A stretch of 29,161 nt of DNA. It comes from a bacterium (GTDB lineage: Bacteria; Bacillota; Clostridia; Oscillospirales; Oscillospiraceae). The notes under the pieces are model-generated. The model searched no databases. It was not told where the DNA came from and saw nothing but the letters and a program-made list of their open reading frames with translations. The stretch covers positions 1 to 29,161 of the forward strand of contig SFVC01000028.1 of the NCBI GenBank assembly GCA_004560375.1. The letters run 5' to 3'. The first letter of the stretch is position 1. Each line of letters opens with the position of its first letter. Shown piece by piece: positions 1 to 4,892 of the stretch. Both the position numbers and the translations under genes were made by a program.

Positions 1-281
1 CGATAAGTTCTGACGGTTTTTTTCACAGGTATTTCGCCGAGTTTCCCGCCTGTGTCTATGCAGACATCAACCAACGAAAACGGCTGCCTGGTTTTGTTAT
101 TCAAACAAACGTAAAGGAACACTGAATCACGGGCATGGGTAGTTTCTATGAGCGTACACTCCATCGCGCTTACTCGCAGCCGATTTTCCCGGAATTGTAA
201 GATGGCAAGGATTATGGACATAAGGAATCCTGCGATCCCGGCCACGTCAACTAAATTTTTAAGAGTTAACCATTCAGGCAT
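1..281 (-). CDS. Partial membrane-anchored protein, runs off left edge
   Basis: Reading the minus strand from 281 to 1 gives an uninterrupted frame of 93 codons with no stop before the window edge. It begins MPEWLTLKNLVDVAGIAGFL, followed by a hydrophobic stretch of about 18 residues that ends near residue 29. This is one N-terminal membrane segment. A hydrophilic domain follows (ECTLIETTHARDSVFLYVCL and onward). The ATG at 281 has a GAGGGGG Shine-Dalgarno 7 bases upstream. The ATG at 287 is in frame, but the same SD is too close to it. A good sigma-A promoter lies just upstream (302-330). The family is not recognised. A small membrane-anchored, separately promoted gene beside a lysis-lysogeny type region could be a lysogenic-conversion or exclusion gene, but that is only a guess from position. 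Confidence 0.75.
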   Translation of the reverse strand, partial: MPEWLTLKNLVDVAGIAGFLMSIILAILQFRENRLRVSAMECTLIETTHARDSVFLYVCLNNKTRQPFSLVDVCIDTGGKLGEIPVKKTVRTY

Positions 282-293
282 AATCATACCCCC

Positions 294-348
294 TCGCCAA
301 AATTCTACCATACTGGCGAAGATGGGGCAACATAGAAAGGGGAGATTT
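294..348. repeat. Intergenic regulatory repeat, copy 1
   Basis: This stretch is closely repeated at 945-1000. It contains an inverted repeat, TCGCCA (294-299) and TGGCGA (314-319), whose 14-base loop holds the -10 box of the minus-strand promoter. To its right are the -35 box and the SD (AAAGGGGAG) of the plus-strand ribbon-helix-helix gene. In copy 2 the outer base pair changes from T-A to C-G while remaining paired. That is expected of an operator or hairpin, not of chance. Confidence 0.7.
302..330 (-). promoter_or_regulatory. Minus-strand sigma-A promoter for the left-edge gene
   Basis: On the minus strand TTGCCC (325-330) and TAGAAT (302-307) are separated by 17 bases, close to the housekeeping consensus. 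The -10 box lies about 20 bases before the start codon at 281. An inverted repeat brackets the -10 box, so a bound dimer there would block transcription. Confidence 0.6.
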
Positions 349-350
349 TA

Positions 351-524
351 ATGACAAACATGAAACGCACCACAGTTTCGCTTCCAGACGAATTGACCCA
401 GCGAATCTTTGCATTGAGAAAAGATGACCGCTTCGTTCGCTGCTCCTACTCCGAGTTGATCCGTCAGTTGACGGAGAAGGGGCTTTCTATGCTGGACGCC
501 GAGCGGAACCAGGACAGCGCGTGA
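351..524 (+). CDS. Small ribbon-helix-helix (CopG/Arc-type) DNA-binding protein
   Basis: The 57-residue product starts MTNMKRTTVSLPDELTQRIF. This is the typical ribbon (KRTTVSLP, alternating residues) plus first helix of the MetJ/Arc/CopG fold. The second helix, YSELIRQLTEKGLSML, follows. Such proteins bind operators as dimers and often repress their own promoter. The start ATG has the SD AAAGGGGAG at 8-10 bases. The gene lies directly beside the inverted repeat at 294-319, an obvious candidate operator for it (inference). The last codons and the following bases (CCAGGACAGCGCGTGACCGG) recur at the end of the gene at 1003-1155. No plus-strand promoter could be recognised in the intergenic region. 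Confidence 0.8.
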   Translation: MTNMKRTTVSLPDELTQRIFALRKDDRFVRCSYSELIRQLTEKGLSMLDAERNQDSA

Positions 525-580
525 CCGGGGCCGCCTGCGCGGCCTCGGGTGCAGATAGAAGCGGAAGGAGGTGGAAACTA

Positions 581-748
581 ATGCGTTTGTCCTATGAAGT
601 CAAAGATCCTGATGAAACTGTCCGTGCGCTGGCAAAAGAGCTGATGAACATCATCATCACGGCAGGGGTGTCCTACGAAAAATCGATGGAGGCGCTGGAT
701 TGCGCCCAGCGTCTCATCGAGACCGAAACCAAGCCCGCCATCAGTTGA
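581..748 (+). CDS. Small hypothetical protein, 55 aa
   Basis: The ATG at 581 has a strong GGAAGGAGG SD about 9 bases upstream. The frame can be extended upstream to a GTG at 521, but that extension is Gly/Arg-rich and has no SD, so 581 is preferred. The product (MRLSYEVKDPDETVRALAKE and onward) is predicted all-helical and soluble, without membrane segments or cysteine clusters. It follows the ribbon-helix-helix gene by 56 bases, probably on the same transcript, and its stop overlaps the stop of the convergent gene at 741-926 by 8 bases. The family is not recognised. Confidence 0.7.
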   Translation: MRLSYEVKDPDETVRALAKELMNIIITAGVSYEKSMEALDCAQRLIETETKPAIS

Positions 749-926
749 GTTCTTCTTTCAGCCTGTTCAGGACAGAAGCGCGAAGCAGCTCCAACTCCGA
801 TTCAAGCTCGACCTGGTATTGCTTTGCGGCAGGAACCGCGGGAAGGAGTTCATGCAAATCTGTCAGCGTGTTGTTATGAAATACTGAGAAGAACCTGTTC
901 AAATCCTGTACTAACCGGGTATCCAT
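741..926 (-). CDS. Small hypothetical protein on minus strand, 61 aa
   Basis: The ATG at 926 is preceded by GGGGGTGATTTTT, a good SD at the right distance. The same leader pattern precedes the minus-strand gene at 8481. The product begins MDTRLVQDLNRFFSVFHNNT and ends in a Glu/Leu-rich helix that may form a coiled coil (ELESELELLRASVLNRLKEE). It has its own promoter at 953-982, the second copy of the regulatory repeat, and so is probably co-regulated with the left-edge gene. The frame remains open upstream to 1082, but that part lies antisense to the 1003-1155 gene and lacks an SD. Function unknown. Confidence 0.7.
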   Translation of the reverse strand: MDTRLVQDLNRFFSVFHNNTLTDLHELLPAVPAAKQYQVELESELELLRASVLNRLKEELN

Positions 927-944
927 AAAAATCACCCCCTTCCC

Positions 945-1000
945 CCGCCAAAATTCTACCACACCGGCGGGGAGGGGGGCAAGACAGAAAGGAGGCGATC
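945..1000. repeat. Intergenic regulatory repeat, copy 2
   Basis: This stretch matches 294-348 through the shared string CGCCAAAATTCTACCA and the later GGGGCAA and CAGAAAGGAGG parts. Inverted repeat arms are CCCCGCC (943-949) and GGCGGGG (966-972). As in copy 1, the -10 box of a minus-strand promoter sits inside the loop and the plus-strand gene's SD closes the repeat on the right. A shorter, more diverged relative may exist at 1241-1276 (TACCAC, TGGGGCA, AAGGAGG). Confidence 0.7.
953..982 (-). promoter_or_regulatory. Minus-strand sigma-A promoter for the 741-926 gene
   Basis: TTGCCC (977-982) and TAGAAT (953-958) on the minus strand are separated by 18 bases. The arrangement is the same as at 302-330, with the -10 inside an inverted repeat. 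The start codon at 926 lies about 27 bases downstream of the -10. Confidence 0.55.
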
Positions 1001-1002
1001 CT

Positions 1003-1155
1003 GTGAACGCCGAGGAAAAGAAGATCTTGCAGACGATTGCGGCAGCGGTATCCATTCTCCCGGATGGAAAGCGTGAGTACATCCGGGGCTATGCCGAAGG
1101 CGTGATCGCGGCCTCCAACAGGCCGGGGCCTGAACAGCTCCAGGACAGCGCGTGA
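1003..1155 (+). CDS. Small hypothetical protein, 50 aa
   Basis: A GTG start at 1003 is preceded by AAAGGAGG with 8 bases spacing. The product runs MNAEEKKILQTIAAAVSILP, then DGKREYIRGYAEGVIAASNR, ending in QDSA. It is predicted helical and soluble. The IRGYAEGV stretch resembles small phage proteins near lysogeny regions, but no family is assigned. Its C-terminal codons and the bases after the stop match the end of the ribbon-helix-helix gene at 351-524. Together with the shared 5' leader, this makes the two genes look like the same cassette with different central coding sequences. Confidence 0.65.
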   Translation: MNAEEKKILQTIAAAVSILPDGKREYIRGYAEGVIAASNRPGPEQLQDSA

Positions 1156-1160
1156 CCGGG

Positions 1161-1204
1161 AAATAAAAAGCGCCCCATCAGGTGGCAGCAACACCTGACA
1201 GGGC
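1161..1204 (-). terminator. Minus-strand intrinsic terminator
   Basis: CAGGTG (1179-1184) and CACCTG (1192-1197) form a stem around a 7-base loop. A lower stem GCCC (1172-1175) with GGGC (1201-1204) follows across a short internal mismatch. On the minus strand the stem is followed by a U-rich run (complement of 1161-1169). There is no T-run on the plus side, so it should stop only leftward transcription, shielding the small-gene region from antisense reading. Confidence 0.6.
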
Positions 1205-1236
1205 AATAGAACCGACCCGAAAAATCAGTCCCACGC

Positions 1237-1270
1237 CTTGATTTTACCACGGCATGGGGCAGAAATCAAG
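1237..1270. promoter_or_regulatory. 8-bp inverted repeat abutting the SD of the HTH gene
   Basis: CTTGATTT (1237-1244) and AAATCAAG (1263-1270) are perfect inverted repeats 18 bases apart. The right arm runs directly into the SD (AAGGAGG) of the gene at 1282. It could be an operator for a dimeric repressor, or in RNA a hairpin hiding the ribosome site. No consensus promoter was recognised around it. Confidence 0.45.
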
Positions 1271-1281
1271 GAGGAATCATC

Positions 1282-1512
1282 ATGGCCGGAACCATTTATA
1301 CCAATATCGCCGAAAAGCGCCGGATCCTGCGGGAAATCTACGGCGGCATGATGACGCTGACCGACGTGGCCCGGGAGCTGGGCCGCACCCGGGATGTGGC
1401 TCGGGCCTGGGTGCGCGGCCTGGGGCTGGGCACCCAGATCGGGAAGCGCGTCTACTACGAGACGGACGAGATCGCCAAGGCCATCGTGCAGGGCCGCGGT
1501 ATGTGTGCATGA
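1282..1512 (+). CDS. Winged-HTH (MerR/excisionase-like) DNA-binding protein
   Basis: The 76-residue product has a helix-turn-helix at about residues 28-50 (TLTDVARELGRTRDVARAWV) followed by a wing and a short helix (YYETDEIAKAIVQG). This order matches the MerR/excisionase-type small DNA-binding domain. The start ATG has AAGGAGGA 5-6 bases upstream. It is the first gene of the replication operon, 34 bases ahead of the initiator. It may be an early regulator. A role as an excisionase cannot be supported because no integrase is visible. Confidence 0.75.
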   Translation: MAGTIYTNIAEKRRILREIYGGMMTLTDVARELGRTRDVARAWVRGLGLGTQIGKRVYYETDEIAKAIVQGRGMCA

Positions 1513-1546
1513 GTGGCGGACGTCCAGTTGATAAGGGGGTGGCTTT

Positions 1547-2389
1547 GTGACGGCATTGGTGCATATTTACGGCGAGAGCCATGTGGCGGCTGCCTATGGG
1601 CTGGAGGAGGCTATTTTCCTGCACTCGCTCATGTTCTGGTACCGCACGAACCGGGGTAATGATGCCAATTTCCGCGATGGACGCTGGTGGACGTACAACA
1701 GCGTCAAAGCATTTGAGGCCGTGTTCCCCTGGTGGAATGCGGGGCAGATCCGGCGGATCATAACGCGGTGCAAAGAAAAGGGCGCTATGCTGTCCGGGGA
1801 CTACAACGAGGATCGCCGGGATCGCACTGCTTGGTACACCCCCAGCGATGAATTGTTGGAGCTGTATGGGGAGCTCGAAAATACAAATTGCATTTGCCGA
1901 AAACGACAAATGCAATTGCCGGATCCGTCAAGCTCATCTGACGAAAACGGCAAATGTAATATAAGGAAACCATGGGGTAACCATGGGGAAACAGACATAA
2001 CCCCCTGTAGTCCCCCAGCGGGGGACGTGCCGCCGCCTGAGTCTGTCCCGGAGGACAAGCCCGCCCCCAGACGCCGTACCCGCCAGAAAAAATCCATCCC
2101 TACCCATGCCCCCGAACGCTTCGAGCAGTTCTGGGCGGCCTACCCCGTGGGCGGATCTCGGCTGAAGGCGGTGGAGGCTTGGGACGCGCTGGCCCCATCG
2201 GAGGAGCTGATTGACGAGATGGCCCGGGCCCTCAAGCGTCAGATGCGTACCAGGGCGTGGCGGGACGGCATCGGCATCCCCCACGCCTGCCGCTGGCTGA
2301 GCAACCAGCGGTGGACGGACAAGCTCCCGGAGGAGCCCGCGCCCCGGGACAGCGGCGGCTGGGCGGACGATCCAGAGGTGTGCACATGA
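1547..2389 (+). CDS. Phage replication initiator / replisome organizer
   Basis: The 280-residue product starts at a GTG with AAGGGGGT upstream. Residues 1-105 look like the N-terminal winged helix found in phage replisome organizers (aromatic-rich core WYRTNRGNDANFRDGRWWTY, then a helix that reads as recognition helix). Residues 111-185 are a low-complexity, basic linker. Residues 191-257 (FEQFWAAYP, W212, HACRWLSNQRW) match the C-terminal loader-type domain of DnaT/DnaD-like phage proteins. It would bind the origin and recruit the helicase encoded two genes on. The linker DNA is unusually AT-rich and holds iteron-like repeats (see 1886-2025), as in lambda O. The stop overlaps the next ATG (ATGA). 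Confidence 0.75.
   Translation: MTALVHIYGESHVAAAYGLEEAIFLHSLMFWYRTNRGNDANFRDGRWWTYNSVKAFEAVFPWWNAGQIRRIITRCKEKGAMLSGDYNEDRRDRTAWYTPSDELLELYGELENTNCICRKRQMQLPDPSSSSDENGKCNIRKPWGNHGETDITPCSPPAGDVPPPESVPEDKPAPRRRTRQKKSIPTHAPERFEQFWAAYPVGGSRLKAVEAWDALAPSEELIDEMARALKRQMRTRAWRDGIGIPHACRWLSNQRWTDKLPEEPAPRDSGGWADDPEVCT
1886..2025. other. Candidate phage replication origin inside the initiator gene
   Basis: In the linker of the initiator gene, three copies of CGRCAAATGYAAT occur: 1886-1899 (minus strand), 1904-1917 and 1948-1960. The last two share a longer unit starting CGAAAA, 17 of 19 bases identical, 44 bp apart. Copies 1 and 2 face each other as a perfect 11-bp inverted repeat (1886-1896, 1907-1917). 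Then come a 10-bp direct repeat AACCATGGGG (1968-1977 and 1979-1988) and a small hairpin CCCCC-AGC-GGGGG (2012-2024). The stretch is clearly AT-richer than its surroundings. Iterons within the initiator gene are established for lambdoid O genes. The assignment here is inference. Confidence 0.55.
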
Positions 2390-2691
2390 GGCGCTGCAAG
2401 ATCCCCACCGGCTGCAAGCTGCCGGCGCACCCCTGCTGCGCGGACTGCGGGGACAAAACCTGCGAGGCCCGGTGCTGGAACAGCCCGGAACGCTGCGGCT
2501 GCTGGGAAGATTCCTCCGCGCCCGAATCCAAGGCTACGCAGCCTGGGCGGCCAGCTAAAATCGACCCCCAGACAGTGCTTGCCCTGTATCGGCAAGGCTT
2601 GCTGCAGTTCCAGATCGCACAGCGTCTGGAGTGCAGCCCTGCCGCCGTGAGCAGGATTTTGCGGAAACTGGGGGTAACCGGGCATGGATAA
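2386..2691 (+). CDS. Cys-rich protein with C-terminal HTH
   Basis: The 101-residue product has nine cysteines in residues 4-39 (C4, C10, C17, C18, C21, C26, C30, C37, C39), likely binding zinc. Residues 53-97 (GRPAKIDPQTVLALYRQGLL, then QIAQRLECSPAAVSRILRKL) form a helix-turn-helix of the resolvase/Hin type. The ATG overlaps the initiator's stop (ATGA) and the gene's own stop overlaps the helicase start by 8 bases, so translation is coupled. It is presumably a DNA-binding helper or regulator of replication. The exact role is unknown. Confidence 0.75.
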   Translation: MRRCKIPTGCKLPAHPCCADCGDKTCEARCWNSPERCGCWEDSSAPESKATQPGRPAKIDPQTVLALYRQGLLQFQIAQRLECSPAAVSRILRKLGVTGHG

Positions 2692-4075
2692 TCTGGACGC
2701 AGCCCTCACTGGGGGGCGGGAGGCCCAGCTATCCGTCATCGGATCCATGCTGATTGACGACCGGTGCATCCCGCTGGTGCTGTCCCGCATGACGTCGGAC
2801 GACTTTGTGGACGGCACCTGCCGCGCCACCTTTCAGGCCATCCGGAAGTTGACCATGGAGGGACGGCCCGCTGACCCTGTGACGGTAGTGGATGCCATGC
2901 AGGGCGGAGACAGGTACACGGGCTGGGTGCGTGAGGTGATGATGCTTACCCCCACCGCCGCCAACGTGGAGGCGTACATAGACATTACCCGGCGGGCGGC
3001 GGTACTGTACCGCCTGCGGGAACTGGCGGACAAACTGACTCACTGCCTGGAACTGGACGAGGCGGAGCCTCTGGTGCGGAAAATGTCCGCCGCCCTGTCC
3101 GCCACAGACCGGATGCCCCGCATGACCGGCCAGGAGCTGGCCGCGGATTTCTGGGCGCGGATTAAGAGCGAGGACAAGCCCAAATACCTGCCCTGGGGCA
3201 TCCCCACCGCCGACCGGGCCACCTATGCCGAGCTGGGCGATATGATCCTGCTGGGGGGCTACGCCTCGTCGGGCAAAACCCTGCTCTCCCTGCTGATGGC
3301 CATGGCCCAGGCCAAGGCGGGCTACAAGGTGGGCTACTACAGCCTGGAAACAAAGCCAGAAAAGCTGGCTGACCGAATTTTTGCCGGTCTGGCCAAGGTT
3401 CCACTTGGCCGGATCAAAACCAGGGACTTCGGAGAGCCAGAGTGGGGCCGACTTGCGGATGCGGCCTGTCAGATCAGCAGCGTATGCCCTTTTGACGTGA
3501 TCCGGGCCGCCGGCTCCACAGTGGACGACATTACCGCCGACGCGGTGGGCCGGGGCTACCAGGTGATTTACGTGGACTACGTGCAGCTGGTGCAGGTGCC
3601 CGGGGTGCGGGCCTCCGACCGATACGCCCAGGTGACAGCGGCCAGCCAGGGGCTGAAAACCTTTGCCCAGAGCACCAACACCGCCGTGATTGCCTTGGCC
3701 CAGCTCTCCCGCCCGGAGAAGTCCCGGGACAAGGCGGGTAAACTTATCCCGCCCTCCATGCACTCTTTCCGGGAGTCCGGCCAGCTGGAGCAGGACGCGG
3801 ACGTGGCTTTCCTGGTGTATCCTTCTGACCCGGACAATAACAGATCCAACCGGATTTTTAAGATCGGAAAAAACAAGGAGGGCCCCCGCCCCAACGCGGA
3901 GCTGGCCTTCTACGGCGACACCCAGACCATGGTGGAACTGGAGAAAGAGGCGGATCATTCTGTGGCCCGGGAGATGGCGGAGAAGGGCCGGGCCGCAAAG
4001 CAGGCCAGCCGGATGGCCGGGCAGGTGCAATTCCAGGAGTGCCGGGCCGGGGACAATCCGTTCGAGGGCCCATAA
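2684..4075 (+). CDS. dnaB: Replicative DnaB-like helicase
   Basis: The 463-residue product has the two-part DnaB layout. The N-terminal helical domain spans about 1-110 (EAQLSVIGSMLIDDRCIPLV). The RecA-like motor starts near 150. Walker A is GYASSGKT (192-199), followed by YYSLET (218-223), the DnaB SLEM-like motif. Walker B is VIYVDYVQLV (294-303), and FRESGQLEQDADV (362-374) is the conserved arginine-finger region. It unwinds the phage DNA at the fork as a hexamer, loaded by the upstream initiator. Length is near the usual 440-470. The start codon overlaps the preceding gene, with no intergenic space. Confidence 0.93.
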   Translation: MDNLDAALTGGREAQLSVIGSMLIDDRCIPLVLSRMTSDDFVDGTCRATFQAIRKLTMEGRPADPVTVVDAMQGGDRYTGWVREVMMLTPTAANVEAYIDITRRAAVLYRLRELADKLTHCLELDEAEPLVRKMSAALSATDRMPRMTGQELAADFWARIKSEDKPKYLPWGIPTADRATYAELGDMILLGGYASSGKTLLSLLMAMAQAKAGYKVGYYSLETKPEKLADRIFAGLAKVPLGRIKTRDFGEPEWGRLADAACQISSVCPFDVIRAAGSTVDDITADAVGRGYQVIYVDYVQLVQVPGVRASDRYAQVTAASQGLKTFAQSTNTAVIALAQLSRPEKSRDKAGKLIPPSMHSFRESGQLEQDADVAFLVYPSDPDNNRSNRIFKIGKNKEGPRPNAELAFYGDTQTMVELEKEADHSVAREMAEKGRAAKQASRMAGQVQFQECRAGDNPFEGP

Positions 4076-4100
4076 AACTGTAAATTGGAGGTTGCGTATT

Positions 4101-4892
4101 GTGAGGACATTTGCAATTTTGAACATGAAGGGCGGCGTGGGCAAGACCACCACCGCCATCAATCTGGCCTATCTGCTGGCCACGGAATACCAGCGCCGGG
4201 TGCTGCTCATCGACGCCGACCCCCAGGCCAACGCCACCCACGCCCTGCTGCCCAATGGGGACTGGGCGGGGCTGGCGGGGCTGCTGGGCGGCTATGCCAC
4301 CGTGTACGACGAGGTGGTGGTGTCCACCGACCTGCCCGGTTTGGATGTGATTCCCGCCTCTGACGAGCTGTGGGAGCTCGACCTGAAAGATCGTACCGGA
4401 GACGGCCTGCCCTGCGGCACGGCCAACGCCCTGCGGGATCTGCGGGACGCGGCCATGGAGGACGACGCCTACGATGTGATCGTTATCGACTGCCCGCCCA
4501 ACTTCTCGGCGGCCTGTGTGTCCGCCATCAACGCCGCCAACAGCATCATCATCCCGGTGCTGCCCGACGCCTTCTCCGCCGCCGGCATGGGCAGCCTCAC
4601 CATGCAGATTGACGGCATTCGGAAAATCCATCCGGACGTGCGGGTATCCGGCTGTCTGATCACCCAGTGGCACCGGGCGGACGTGGTGGAGGACGCCACC
4701 GCCTACCTGCGGGAGAACTCCCCGGTGCCGGTGTTTCACACGGTGATCCGCCGGACGGACAAGGTGCTGGAGTCCACCTGGGTGCGGGAGCCGGTGCAGG
4801 TGTGGAGCCCCTTCAGCTCGGCGGCCCGGGATTACCGGGCCTGGGTCAAGGAGCTGGTGGAAAAGGAGGGTCTGGATCGTGGGCAAGTTTAA
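4101..4892 (+). CDS. parA: ParA-type partition ATPase
   Basis: The 263-residue product begins at GTG 4101, with GGAGG 10 bases upstream. Its first residues, RTFAILNMKGGVGKTTTAIN, hold the deviant Walker A (KGGVGKTT) of the ParA/Soj family. Walker A-prime is LLIDADPQAN and Walker B is VIVIDCPP. There is no N-terminal HTH extension, so it is the short Soj-like (type Ib or chromosomal) kind. ParA moves ParB-bound DNA over the nucleoid and thereby segregates low-copy replicons. It overlaps parB by 14 bases, the standard operon arrangement. The upstream frame (from 3690) is antisense-free but is helicase coding sequence and is not part of this gene. Confidence 0.92.
   Translation: MRTFAILNMKGGVGKTTTAINLAYLLATEYQRRVLLIDADPQANATHALLPNGDWAGLAGLLGGYATVYDEVVVSTDLPGLDVIPASDELWELDLKDRTGDGLPCGTANALRDLRDAAMEDDAYDVIVIDCPPNFSAACVSAINAANSIIIPVLPDAFSAAGMGSLTMQIDGIRKIHPDVRVSGCLITQWHRADVVEDATAYLRENSPVPVFHTVIRRTDKVLESTWVREPVQVWSPFSSAARDYRAWVKELVEKEGLDRGQV

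Noticed and set aside
148..351. Plus-strand open frame of 67 codons at the left edge
   Set aside because: It is antisense to the left-edge membrane gene, which has promoter, SD and a membrane helix. This frame has no SD.
2729..4162. Minus-strand frame of 477 codons
   Set aside because: Antisense to the helicase. Long reverse frames are expected in GC-rich coding DNA. Composition (Gly, His, Val, Leu rich) is shadow-like.
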